Counted from the first letter of the stretch, positions 35,265-46,774 are shown. The stretch: DNA of 64,000 nucleotides from Ceratobasidium sp. AG-K (GCA_037039685.1 JAWNGF010000001.1:7874001-7938000), one strand, 5' to 3'. Notes: generated by a model not told the origin, from the sequence alone. Made by a program: numbers and translations.

Positions 35265-35914
35265 ATGTCCGACACCGAGACCGACGAACGTCCCCCACGC
35301 AAGTATCCCATTATCGTTATCACTGGCACGCCTGGAACGGGCAAGTCAACACATGCACAACTGGTAGTTGACCAGTGCTCGGTCAAACTGCGGCATATTA
35401 ATGTCGGGGAGCTTGTCAAGGACAAGGGACTGCATGAAGGGTTTGATGAAGAATGGCAGAGTTATATCGTCGACGAAGACAAGGTAGGTCTGTTTATGAC
35501 TCTATCCGTTCAAGGATTCACGGGCGGGTAGGTGATTGACGAAATTGAGCCGATGACCGTGGAAGGCGGGCTGATCCTCGATTGGCATACATGCGATGCA
35601 TTTCCGGAGAGATGGGTCGATCTTGTCGTCGTTTTACGATGCGATCATACAAAACTGTGGGAACGGCTGGAAGCAAGGTGAGTCTCAGCTGACTCCGACC
35701 CCGTATGAGCTCACGGTCAGGCAGAAATTATCCCTTGAAGAAAATCCAAGAGAACAACGACTCCGAGATTATGCAGATCGTTCTGGACGAAGCACGGGCG
35801 TCATACGCTGAAGAGTTGGTCGTTGAACTTTCAAGTGAGAGTACAGATGATTTGGAGGCGAATGTGTCGCGGATATGTACATGGGTAGAAAACTGGATGA
35901 AGGATCATGCATGA
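35265..35914 (+). CDS. FAP7: FAP7/AK6 adenylate kinase-like 40S maturation factor
   Basis: Three exons (35265-35483, 35532-35677, 35725-35914) sum to 555 nt, 184 residues. The P-loop GTPGTGKST (about residues 21-29) is followed by INVGELVKDKGLHEGFDEEW, the AK6 NMP-binding region. GGLILDWHTCDAFPERWVDLV then carries the conserved Asp-Trp-His motif typical of nuclear adenylate kinase 6. FAP7 binds uS11 (Rps14) and uses ATPase activity in the last cytoplasmic step of 18S rRNA maturation. An upstream in-frame ATG at 35244 would add seven residues; 35265 is preferred by similarity. The gene begins 225 bp after the BTB gene. Confidence 0.93.
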
Positions 35915-36129
35915 CTTGTATTACTTAGATGGATATCTTATTGAAGTACAGTATTTATACAATTTTCGGCTACACTAGTCGGGATCGGGTGCATACGAGG
36001 TGAAGATCCCTACTAAAGGCTATTCCAAGCTCAATACAGTAATTACGTCGTCAAGGGCTCAATTCTCGGCTCCACCCAGGTTAGTATGATATTGTAGGGT
36101 AAGAACAGCCTACTCACTAGCAATACATT

Positions 36130-36880
36130 CTACAGCACCCTAATTTCTTCAATCAAATGGCGTATACATTCAATTTGCTGCTCGGGAGTCTGGTTTAGGA
36201 AACTCAGAGCCCGTCTTTTTTGATTGGCTGAGATGTCTTCGCGGTTCAGAAAACTCAAAGCCCACTTGTACACTTTGGAGACTGTTGAGTCCTCTAACAA
36301 ACGTAGGCCGATGTGATACTTACGTTTCGAGTTTACAACTCGGCCGGAAATCGACTTGGGGCTCAAGACTGGAACGTCGACCGACCTGACAGGGCTGCAT
36401 GACGTAGCACTTGTGGCTGATGGAGTGCGGACAAGCTCGTGGCTGGGACAAGCCTCTACTCTGCGAGTGCAGGCGAGGCGGGGGTGATGATTTAGTTCGC
36501 GGCCAGACGTTCGATCCAGCTCACTGTTCAATCCAGGTTCGGATTTTTGAGTCTGTGTAAGCCTCCAGTGACCAGGGATCACTCTCTAGGCTCCATCCCA
36601 CGTTGTTTCCCCATCCGGATGGAGCAACTTCCCCCCAGTTATCGACGAGGGGAGTGGCCCAAGTGTTTGTATGATTTGACTCATTGCTGGGGGGCACTGG
36701 ATCGAATTTCGGCCATCGGGGGCGGGTGTTTGGTCGGTTATGGCGCCCTCGGTGGGGCTTCTGGGGCTGAGTCTTGGTAGCAGGGCGCTTCTTCTCGTTC
36801 GGCATAGAAAGCAGGTGAGTTGGATGGCCACTGAGGGTGCGGTGAGGCCGGGTTCGGGAAGAGCCAGATGGTCGAGGCAA
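36130..36880 (-). CDS. Unrecognised Trp/Gly- and Pro-rich small protein
   Basis: Three exons (36525-36880, 36324-36460, 36130-36281) sum to 645 nt, 214 residues. The N-terminus is basic and Pro-rich. The middle has a run of tryptophans near Gly/Asn (DNWGEVAPSGWGNNVGW, then SDPWSLEAY). The C-terminal 70 residues look helical, with an internal duplication: WALSFLNRED and RALSFLNQTP about 20 residues apart. No family recognised. GW/WG dipeptides in disordered sequence can be Argonaute hooks, but two or three such sites are too few to claim that. A later start at 36805 (MPNEKK) is possible. It is divergent from the RAP1-Myb-like gene at 37272. Confidence 0.6.
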
Positions 36881-37271
36881 GAGCGCTGGTCCGCAACCGG
36901 AAGCAACGTGGACTGGACAAAGCCGGACCTAGGGTATCGTATCCCAGCGAACGCTCGGATGGATAGAGTAAAAAGACATAGCTTGAATGCAACGGGCGAG
37001 ATAATGAATGATTGCGGGCGAATGTAAAGTAGATAAATGCGTTAAGAACGGGTGGAGCGCGCCGCCTCTTCGCATCCAGAACACGCGTAAGGAAACCCCC
37101 GATTGTCCAAGGCCACACGCTTCATCACGAATCCATCACTTAACTTCTGTCCCTAATCCCTTTTGCGCCCTCTCCCATCCACCACCACCACAGTCCCTCC
37201 TCGACTCTAACCCCCCTTGCCGCCGTATTTGCCCGATCGAACTCGCCATTGCCCCCGAACTTGTCCCCACG
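36881..37271. other. Divergent promoter region
   Basis: 391 bp between the start codons of the Trp-rich gene (leftward) and the RAP1-Myb-like gene (rightward). The right half is C-rich, as is common just before basidiomycete start codons. No gene seen. Confidence 0.55.
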
Positions 37272-39001
37272 ATGGCGAAACAACTCGACTTTGAAGTGAG
37301 ACGAGAACAACCACTACTACATCTCGTACCCCCGCCCCCGCCCAGAAACGCGTGGATGCTGCTGTCCCCCTTGACCAAGCGGCCATCCTTGACTGCATGT
37401 GCTCCCCCCGCCCCATCTCACCGCATGTCCCGGACCATGCCATTATCCCCCATGCGGCCTAATCTAGAGCATAGTGGCTCTCGGGCTTTCAAGGATGCAG
37501 CCGCCACCGGCATCCAATCCGATCCTCACGTCGTCACCGCCCGGTCCCTTTCTTCTCATCGCCCCCAGGAATTGCCCCCTCCGCGAAACTCTCGCGCCTT
37601 CTTTGACGTCGTTCTCGCAGCCCCCGTGACCGAAATTACCCACATCGCCGCTGCCGACAGCGCGGGGGCCGATACAGTGGGTAGCTCTTTCTAAATTGGA
37701 TTTGCCTTTACTAAGTCACGTATTTCTTTTCATTCGTGTGACAAGGTGTTTCAGCATCCTCCGTCGAAACCAATGGCCCTGGTCGCTCCAAGCCGTCCAG
37801 CCCCCAAGAAGAAGAGCCGCAAGCGCAAGCAAGCAACCCCCGAGGAGTCCGAATCCGAGTATGAGTCTGAGTATGCGCCCGAGGATGAAAGCAGCGACGA
37901 GGATGAACCCACCCCTTTGCGTGGATTGGTCAAGCTCATAGCCAAAGGCCGATCGTGTGCCGAGCCACCCATCCTAACCTCGGATGTCCGGGGCACAATC
38001 CCAGATACCTCGTGTGAGGAAACACGCCGGCTATTCGACGTCGAGTATTCCACACACAAGAAACCTGCCATCAAACGTTCCACTCGCAGCTCTCCACGTG
38101 CTCCAAAACCCAAGGCGGAGGGAGTCCGAAAGTCAAACAGGCTTGCGACGCGCTCTGCTACCCCCTTCGATGCCGATTCCTCGGCGACCGACATATCTGT
38201 GATTGGCTCGAGTCGTTCGGTGTCGGTTGCCTCGGTTCGCAACCCCCCTGCGCGCAAGCCAAAATCCAAGTCTGTAAAATCCAAGGCGGCACCTCGGCCT
38301 AGCCCGAGTTCCAATTCCGGCCGTGATCAATCGACGCCCCAACCCATGGCCACGAGTATGGCGTACCCGCCCGACGATCCACCACCACCTGCTCCCACCC
38401 ATGTCGTTTCGCTTCGTCCGGGGTATAATGCATACACTGCCCAGGATAAGCAATGGTTCCTGGATTTCGTTGCCTGGGTCTTTCGCCAAAACGTGCACGC
38501 CGGCAAGGCAGAAATATGTCAAGACATTTTTCAACAGGTATGTACCCTTTTCTCCGCGCTCTTTTTTTCTTTCTCACAAAGCATTTACAGGCTCCACACC
38601 ACCGCCTCGAGAGTTGGAAATCATACTGGCGAGACCACATCTCGCAGGTTGAGGTGTTGCGAAACCAAGCACGAGACAGGCTGGAGAAGCAAACCCCTCC
38701 CCTCGGAAAAGGTTCTGCCTATCGATCACGCGACAGGCGGTCATCCACTCCTTATACCCGGCCGTCGCCACTGACTATCGCAACCCCTGATTCCACCGGC
38801 GCGCCGAGGAGAACTCATAAATCTGCGGAGGCGAACAAGTATTCAGATGGCCTATGGGCGCTCGCAGAGCTGGCCGAACTTGAGCGCGAAAACAAGGCAC
38901 TGTTTAGCGGTGGTATGTCACACCAGCAAAAAATAGACGAGGATGAGCCCTTTTGCCGCGCTCAAAGCGGCCGAGATACTAGCCGCATCTGCCCGAGATG
39001 A
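37272..39001 (+). CDS. Nuclear protein with a RAP1-Myb-like domain
   Basis: Three exons (37272-37676, 37746-38537, 38591-39001) sum to 1608 nt, 535 residues. The N-terminal half is disordered with a strong basic patch (PKKKSRKRKQ), likely a nuclear localisation signal, then an acidic Glu/Ser/Tyr stretch. A folded domain spans the last intron: YTAQDKQWFLDFVAWVFRQN, then EICQDIFQQAPHHRLESWKSY. The pattern of aromatic residues, APHH and SW resembles the Myb domain of fungal RAP1. The same pattern occurs in the BRCT gene at 53.6-55.4 kb. Function is probably DNA or chromatin binding, by inference. The C-terminus is unsure: another frame from about 38943 encodes a natural-looking end (SPFAALKAAEILAASARDDY), so an indel or missed intron is possible. 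Exon 1 may also hold an unspliced intron. Confidence 0.65.
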
Positions 39002-39308
39002 TTACTTCCTTATCCAGCTTTCCCTGCCTTTATCTGAACCGTACCATCGATTTCACCCGCATGTGTCCATGTTATGATGTCAATCACAATGTATTTCAAT
39101 CCTCTCTTCTCTATTCTGTAAATTGTGTTGTGTCGTATGTGCAATGTTGCAGCTATATTGGTCCATGTAAAACTGATTTCCCTGAATATATGCGTTTTGG
39201 AAATTGACCACGTGTCGATTTACAAGCTCAGAAGTAGTAAATAAATCCCGCCATGGCAGATTAAACACCGTTCAACGGGAGTATTAGATGTAGCGAAAAG
39301 TCAGTCTA
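39002..39308. other. Intergenic, convergent 3' ends
   Basis: 3' flanks of the RAP1-Myb-like gene and the LCCL gene. If the alternative C-terminal frame of the former is right, its stop would lie near 39078. Nothing else seen. Confidence 0.5.
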
Positions 39309-41618
39309 TTACGAGGGTCCGGGTAAGGGGTCTGACCAAGTTCCGTTTGGAAGCAAAGTAGCAGCCTTAGTGTAATCACCACTTGTCCCATCACGCTGGT
39401 ACTGCGGAAACAAATTAGTTGCCTGGGACAAATATAGATCAGATACTCACAGCGAGTCTAAAGAAATGAGTTATTCCAACTTCTAGTCCTGCCAGGTTGT
39501 ATGATAGGCTCTCTCCAGTAAGTCGTTGAACGTCATCTACTAGCAAACTGAAACCGTTCCACCCTTCGGATTCGAACAGCTCTGGGGAAATAAAGGGCCA
39601 CGTAATGGACGAGTTAGTCAAGCTGGAAATGACATTCGAAGAGTTGGTAGTGAAGGAAGGGAGTGAGGATCCAAGAGGGGCGTCTCGTCGTAGCTATACC
39701 AAATAATTAACACTGGCAGTTAGGTGACGGGATGTGACAATACCTCTGCAGTAGTCTGTAGGATAGAATCAAATCCGAACTTGGCAACGCCTTGAAGAAA
39801 CATGCCTAGCAGGAAGGCTTGACAGAGGGCCGAGATCCGGGTTGGGAACGCCGTTAATGGCATAAGGACAATAGCGGCAATGTACTGCGGCGGTTCGTGA
39901 GCCTCTATCGTTACTGAACAACCAGTGAACCTACATGATGCAGCCTGAATGTTAGTGTGGGCAAAGAGGCCATCACAGCGACCAGAATCCCGGCAACAAT
40001 GTAGCACGAGAGGTAATAGAACACCATTCCAGTCCGTCTAATGACTCGGATTTGGTTCAAGACAATTATGACTACAACGATCACGACAATTACGACTGCG
40101 GTAATAGCACCTGGTCGTTGGAGATCTGAGCCTACTAATCGGTCAACCGGTATTTTGGCGGTGAGCTATCTGAAGTTTTAGCGGAAAATTAACCTAGTTT
40201 GGCATGGGGCATACTTGCCACATTGAAGTGAACGCCGGCCCAAAATGTAGGAAGATACCAAACTACTCGTTCTATTGGCATAGCGTCGAATGCTGGGAGG
40301 GTAAACCTCCACGCTGATCGCCAGAAGGCGTACCCGATGAACAAGGCTGGAAGGAATGTGCCAAAGCCACTGTAGTCGGTCTCTCAGTAAGGGTATCTAT
40401 TAATAATGTTGCACGTACTCTGAGAGGATAGGAGGCGAGGACCGCGGATCGCTAAAGAGAGTGATCTGGAAATCGAGTTGACCATGTATTTAACGAATTC
40501 ATAGTCTAAGATACTTACATGCCAGAAGCCCACGCATAACAAGGACCAGAATATCCAGAGAGGCGCCGGTTGAAGTAGTAGGAGCAGAATAGTAGTGCAT
40601 ACCACGTTGTATGCAATGGCATAGTCTCTGAGGTCGGTGCAGTGGCCGAGAGAGGTGGAGTCCAAGAACCGGAAAGACGATGGAAATATACTTGGGAATC
40701 CGATGGAGGAAACACCGTTGGCCACCGTAGGAAGAAAGGCAGTGTAGTTGCCAACCAACCGCAGTGTACCGCATCCGCCCTTGCTAGCCGAGATTACCCC
40801 CCTGTTATGCTCGAACTTTAGTTTGGAAAGATGGAAAAATCTAGTAATACTGACGCTTGAATAGCAGCTGGGCAAATCCATGAGTCTCCCCGATACGTTT
40901 TATTGGTATCCCCCCCTCCAACAACGAGTGGTGTATAAACCAATTCTTCTGCGCCTACAGCTCTTGGGTTGGCGAGCGTAACGGACAGACAATCGCCTGG
41001 ACACCGAAATTCAAAGTCTGGACCTGTAAAGGGAGAGCAAGATTGCCCGTCAAGCCCGCAGCCATCGTCCTTGAGCCAATACGCCGAAGTGCAAGTCACG
41101 AATGAATCGGCTGGGGTCAAGAACGAATTGGTGCGGGAAATGAAAGCCAGTCCGATGATATAGACCGCACAAAATAGAAGCAAGAGCCATGTACCTCGAA
41201 AAAGATTGGTAGATTTCAACCACCAAGACTCCAATGATAAGTCAATATTTATTGCGTGGTTGTGCCAACGCAAGTTTGCACTGTCCAGCAGTGGTGTGGG
41301 TCGAACGAAAAGGGGAGGCGTTGGGCCTCGTAACCAGGCGTAAATCCGCCATAGCCTGGGAAAGGTACTACGGGTATTGTTTAGACGCTTCTTCCAGGTG
41401 GGTTGAGCGCGGGCGGGGCTGGGTCCAAGCCCAAGGTCATCGAGATTGTCTGACCCCAAAGGTTCGGACCTCGTGTCCTTGGAGACGCTTCCATTGTTAC
41501 TAGATGTTGTAGTTGTCTGGTGGGGCAGCTGGTTAAGTTCGACGTCGTTGACGGCCAGTGTTGCCCCGGACTCGAGCCTGGTGAACGGGGCATCACGTCC
41601 TGTGCCATGTAAGGACAT
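39309..41618 (-). CDS. LCCL domain-containing multi-pass membrane protein
   Basis: Eight exons (40855-41618, 40519-40801, 40419-40465, 40222-40369, 39935-40165, 39744-39884, 39451-39693, 39309-39401) sum to 1950 nt, 649 residues. About 125 cytoplasmic residues precede one helix (WLLLLFCAVYIIGLAF). A luminal region with SFVTCTSAYW, GCGLDG and RCPGDC leads into the LCCL core (YRGDSWICPAAIQAGV). A cluster of further helices and the motif WAGVHFNLTAKIPVDRL follow. The protein ends with a soluble segment closing DGTSGDYTKAAT. Cysteines expected in the LCCL fold are present. Such proteins are widespread in fungi without a proven role; LCCL may bind lipid or sugar ligands. Intron 40166-40221 has a weak donor (GTGGCA), but its join gives the family-like sequence. 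Confidence 0.88.
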
Positions 41619-41929
41619 TGTGCGTGGCTTCGCGCACGAAGACTATGGTCGCTATAGTTTGTGGTGCTGGCTAGGAACAAGCGATCGAGAAGGTTGATGC
41701 GCAGTTTCGAAGGCTGTGCTGTTTGAGCCCAATGGCGCCAACTGATTAACATAAGGGAAACGCTCGGCGCTCCGAGTCAACCTTGCATATACTGACAGAA
41801 TAGATATAATATTACACGACATTGTAGCGGGTATAGATTGATTACATGCATCTAGCCAGAGAATCAGAGAAAAGGCAGAAGTAGAGTACGGAAATAGAAA
41901 CGAATATTAGGTGTTGTTTCAAGTGTCCA
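41619..41929. other. Intergenic region
   Basis: LCCL gene promoter and 3' flank of the kinase-like gene, 311 bp. No gene seen. Confidence 0.55.
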
Positions 41930-44900
41930 TTACGCATGGTGACGTTTGGTAGGACGCTCCGACGGCTCTGCACCACCTGCTTGACTGCCGGATTCGGTGA
42001 TATCCAAATCGCGCTTTCGAGGACGCAAGTTGTAACGGCTCTGAGTGGGCACTGGCTGCGTCGGCAAGAGACCTTCGTTCCTGGTTGCGTGTTTTTGCTT
42101 CGCCTTGGTCAAGTCGACACGGGGTTTACGAATTGTGAGTGGGGTCGCCCTCGAGGTACGACTCCGCAGAGAGGGCCCACTGGCCGACGCCGCAGGGTTG
42201 AGCACAGGTCTGATGCCTCCCCAGTTTTACTCATGGACCGAAGGATACGCGTCGACGGCACGGGAGGGGGCTTACGCGCTCGGCGGGATGTAGCGGTAGA
42301 AGGGGTGGGGGATTTCGGCGGGTCTACGGGAGTGGAAGTATATGCGCAAGTAAACAACGAAGGAAACTCTGCTGGTTGCAGAGCAGCTAAACTGGATGGT
42401 TGTGGGATAGAAGCGGTCGATTGTGGTACACTCGTTGCGCTGGCCAAGGGAACAGGGGCGCTAGACTTTGAGGGATCCGCCGACGCGGAGGCCAAGCCAA
42501 ATTGAGTCCTCCGTATAGCACGTCGTTGGGAGGGAAGCAACTCGGGCTCCGGTGAAGGGGGTGGCCTGGAGGTCACTTCAAACAGAATCTTCTGGAGAGC
42601 GTCATACGCGGTGTCGGACAACCTAGGGCCTCGAGCAGGTTGGCTACCCGTCTCAGGGGCGCTCGCGTCGTTTCCGAGGCTCATGAATGGGCGGCGAGTT
42701 GGGCGATGTGTACCTTCTGTGGGTGAAATAATGCTACTGGAGCCCCGCTGGTACTTAGAGATGGATAGCCGTAACTCGCTAATGAGTTTGAGAAGGCCTT
42801 TTGCATGTACCGAATGGCGGGGGTCGCCAAAGATGCGAGCGATCTTCCTCGTGTGGAGGCACACAATGTCGGCGTTTCGTAAAACCGATGCCCATCGCTC
42901 GAGAGTTGGAGGAGCAGGAGCTCCATGGATCGCTGTGCTCGCGATGTCATCGCGAAGCCGGTGGAGAGCTATAGTCATCTCGCTTTCCATCTCCTCCGAG
43001 TCCAATAATCGTCTCGAATAAGTCATCTCTAGAGTTAACTCCGCCAAACCGCGCCGAAGGTTTTGTGTGGCCACCGGCAGAGGTTGGGATAACTTTAGGG
43101 GGGTAAAGTTTGGCCGAGGGAGCGTTTGCCTTCCCGAAGGACCTCGCGCGGCTGGAACAGAGAGACGATATGATTCGGGCGTGGATCCCGGGAGAAGTGA
43201 CCCGAAGGCCCGTAAAGCGTTGGCTCGCTGAGGCCGTTGTTCCAATATCGCAGCACCCTCGAGAGATATCCTAGGACGATTTGGCAAAGTGGCGCGGGTG
43301 TTTGTGTTGTTCAAGGGAGACTTGGGCATTGAATCGTGTGAAGCGTACATCCAGTACGTAGAGCGAGGAAGAGTCCTTTCGCGCTCGATAACGAACGGCC
43401 CACGGGGTTTAGGGAAGCTCTTCATAGCATGATGAGGCGCCGGACACCATCGAGGGGGTAGTAAGGGCTGCGGTAACTGTGATCGTCCTGAAGGAGTTCC
43501 TTCACCCATGGTTGGCTCGGCGCCGAAAAAGATTTTGTAGCCAAAGCGTCGTGGCAGCTTCATTGCGATGGGTCGTCAGCTACAAGGTCGTTGGCATATT
43601 TGAAACGACTTACTAGCATAGCTTCGGGTACCCGAGGTGATTGAGGTGCTGCAGGCACAGGCGCAGGTGCGACACCTTTGATGCCAGGGCTCCAGGGAGA
43701 AGGTGGGAAATCAACGCTGGTATCCATCTTGGTAGGTGAACGGGAGCGCTCGCCGTCGTTGTCGTGTTGAGTGCTCAAGTGGAGAGTGGGTGGAGGCACG
43801 GTGGTGGTCAGGCGAGAGTCTATTGACTCTCCATTAATTCCTTCTGTGTAGTCGCCACACTGGCACTTGGGCCATGTCGCGTTCTGTGCACCTGATGGAC
43901 CCGCATAATCACACTATGACCAAACGTTAGTGATCGAGTCGCATACACTCAGCAACAAAGGAGAATTCTGGCGATTGCCTAATCGAGGAACTCACACTCA
44001 GTGATGGAGCGAGGATTGATCGACCGCCTGTGTAGTCTGGATCCGGCTTAGTCCAATACCCATCCGTCATTAAAACTATTTCGTAGAAGGAGAACCATTT
44101 TAGGCATGGATCGTGCTTTCTCGTAGATTGCACTTCGTCGTCGTTTTGAAGGAGGCGACTAACGCGCTCTAATTCCCGTGCATATGCCCCTTGGTAGTCT
44201 AAGAGAACCTTCACCTTGCGGGCTTCGAGTTCGAGATCTGTGCGAGTGCATAATTGAAGCTGTACAGCATCACATGGCTTGATAGACCTCGCCATCTGCA
44301 TGACATGATTAGATCACTAACAATGAGGACAAGCACAACAATGAACACGCACTTGCCAGTCAATTATTTGCACTTGCCCTTCGTCGCTAATCAAGATGTG
44401 ACGGAGCTCAACGTCATTGTGAAGGACACCTTGACAATGAATCGCCTTGTACGCTGCTATAATCTGAATGCATGTTTGGTAAGTAGCCTATTTTTACCGC
44501 ATAGCGACTTGCCTTTTCTTTGACTTCGTCGGTATCAGACATAGAAGCCTCCCTCCACCCAGTCCTGCTTGGCGATTCCATCGCTAGCGCTATCTTTCCA
44601 CCAGAAGTAGAGAACGCTCCAATGACACAGGGCACATGCATCCCTTGTAATGGGCGAAGGTGCTCCCAAGAGGAATAAAGATACAACTCCAGATGTAATC
44701 CTAGCGTTCCAGAGGGTGATTGAAAGTCGTATCTACCAGTAGAAAAGAAGTTAGAGGATAAATAAGGCCACAGGACGGGAGCCTAACGTTTTGGTGATGA
44801 TTGGCTGGATCCTACCCATCGAATCACAGACTTGCTCGTACCAAACCTCCCCCACTAGTCCACCTAGCTATAAGTGTTAGTCTTTTAGGGAAAACTTTAT

Positions 44901-45243
44901 GAACGGCCTTAGATAACAACTGACTTCCTAATAGCTCGAGAGGAACTCTGCCACTAAAAAACCGTTCGTTCATGTGTTGCCAGCGGTCGGTCGACAAATA
45001 GCATTGGGAATCTGGATTGACATTTGGGGAACCGCCGGTGATATATGTGTCGCGGTAAGCTGGAATAGAGGAGGTGTTTGGGTCTTGGAATGCGGTCTCG
45101 TTTACGACGAAGTCTTGTGGCCCTTTTGTATCTCCAAACACAGGAAGCGACGACAACGAAAGTATCCTACGTGTTGAGCATAAGATACCTGGGCTGGTGC
45201 TAGAAGAAGATATCCGTCGAGCCATGTTTAGGAGTGCCAACAT
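41930..45243 (-). CDS. Kinase-like protein fused to a long disordered C-terminal region
   Basis: Seven exons (44925-45243, 44788-44854, 44513-44732, 44353-44463, 43996-44295, 43614-43913, 41930-43557). The kinase-like core has IHCQGVLHNDVELRHILI, matching a catalytic loop HxDxxxxN-like pattern, and VQIIDWQ in place of DFG. The upstream region includes GGKIALAMESPS and WREAS. The core links through a Cys-bearing segment (WPKCQCGDY) to about 600 disordered, Arg/Pro/Ser-rich residues. These end in a basic stretch (NLRPRKRD, PTKRHHA). The two parts are joined by a clean intron (43914-43995) and no in-frame ATG separates them. Exons sum to 2945 nt, one short. The frame breaks at the G run complementary to 42219-42222; one more G restores a 981-residue reading. 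Without it the frame stops at 42109. Intron 44464-44512 starts with GC. Confidence 0.68.
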
Positions 45244-45545
45244 ATTTGAGGGGTAAATCCTTCAAGGGGGTTGTTTGGACCGTGCATTCTAGGTCGTCTG
45301 TTAAATATACAGCATAGACAAGCGTATTGCCATGAAGTCCGTGAAGTCCACGAAGTCCATTTGAACAAGGTTGTAGTAGCGTTAAGTCGGCGATAAAGAT
45401 GCTTCAGAATCAATCCACAAGGTCCCAAATGCCCTTTGTAAAGTCGGAAGGTTTGGGTTTGAAGTCACCTCTTAGTTTCACGTGATCATGGCCCAAACAA
45501 GGATAGACAAACACTGTCACTTAATACAACCCACCACCAAAGCCA
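45244..45545. other. Divergent promoter between kinase-like gene and seipin
   Basis: 302 bp between two start codons. It contains the small 9-nt tandem repeat at 45332-45358 and a CACGTGATC string at 45479-45487. No gene seen. Confidence 0.55.
45332..45358. repeat. Three tandem 9-nt units (RYGAAGTCC)
   Basis: Three adjacent copies of a 9-mer ending GAAGTCC lie upstream of the kinase-like gene. The array is short and could be chance or a small upstream element. No coding role seen. Confidence 0.6.
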
Positions 45546-46774
45546 ATGACATTGGAAACACGAGTTGAGACGACAGTTCAAGACGGGTTTACATGGCTGG
45601 AAGAGAGAACTCTCTCAGCTATTAGATTTGTCTTATTTATTCTAAGCCTCCCCCAGAGAGTCTTACCAACCCTGCTCCACGTGGCGGCATTCACCACCGT
45701 GCTACCGCCTCTGTTGGCTGTTTCTCTCATTGCAGGGTTCACTGTCGTAAACATGATACCACAAGGATGGGATGTTAACCTATGGATGCAGTATGGGTGA
45801 GTACGCACCCCTTACCTCGACAAACAGATCAACTTATCATATTTAAGCGAGCAAGCAACGCCCTTCGCGCGAACCGCTCTTCCGTCTCTCGTACCCGGCC
45901 AGCCGTACGATATATACCTCTCCCTTGACGTACCATCACACCAGACAATCTTGCTCTTGGTATGCACTTGTTATCACTTGGTAAATCACTCATTAATATC
46001 CATTTCAGGCAACTTTATGACCAAACTGGTCCTGACCGATGCAAGGAACACAACTGTAGCAACTGCGAATCGTCCGGTATGATCAACTTCTACTTGGTAC
46101 AACATTGAGCCTATTTCAGCTCTAAGCAGGCTCTAGTATTCAAAGAACGACCCGGTTGGATCCCCTCTATTACGAGCGGCTCGAACATTGAAACGATCAG
46201 CATTCCACTTGTTGAATCTTGGTCGCCCGTATTGGGTGCTGGTATATTGTCCAATCCGGGCTTGGCTGTTGCGCGGGGATCAACCCAGAAAGGCTATCAT
46301 GCATTTATTGCGGTTGGCCGTCCGGACAGTTGGAAAAGTCTGGGCAACGGTCAGGGAAGGGAATTGAGTATAGCGCGAGCAGTTTTGCATGGTCGAGTGA
46401 ATATTTCTGGAATCAGGTGCGCACGATTTCCTTGTCAGAAATGGATACTCAACTTGGCTTCAAGGGGGTTCTTTGCACGACATAAGCTACTACTCTTCAC
46501 GCTTACTACGACTGCTTTCTTTGCCGCTTCCGCGGGTGCCGCTCTAGCGCTCTATGTCATTTTCGCGCCCGACTTGTCTGGAGGTGCAGAGTCAAAGAAG
46601 AGCACTGAAACTTTACTCCAAGGGCGAGACACTCGGACCATCAGAAGAACGCGCGTAGGAGATGTCAAGACAGAGGAAACGGAACCCCCTTCAGCATCCG
46701 AGTCTGATTACACTTATACGTCCGGCGGCATAGGAAGCATTGGGGCAGAGTCGGGGGATGAAGTTAGCCACTGA
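45546..46774 (+). CDS. SEI1: Seipin (lipid droplet assembly protein)
   Basis: Four exons (45546-45796, 45848-45959, 46009-46076, 46130-46774). An N-terminal amphipathic and membrane region (FVLFILSLPQRVLP, LPPLLAVSLIAGFTVV) is followed by the luminal seipin fold. It shows YDIYLSLDVPSHQTILLL and the hallmark GNFMTKLVL. A second membrane helix lies at LFTLTTTAFFAASAGAALAL, then a Ser/Thr/Glu-rich cytosolic tail. Seipin oligomers sit at ER-lipid droplet contacts and control droplet budding. The exons sum to 1076 nt, one short. The donor at 45960 leaves phase 0, while the next exon must begin GGC AAC to encode Gly-Asn-Phe-Met. The sequence has only GC AAC after the acceptor at 46008, so one G appears missing. 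Corrected length is 358 residues. Confidence 0.88.
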
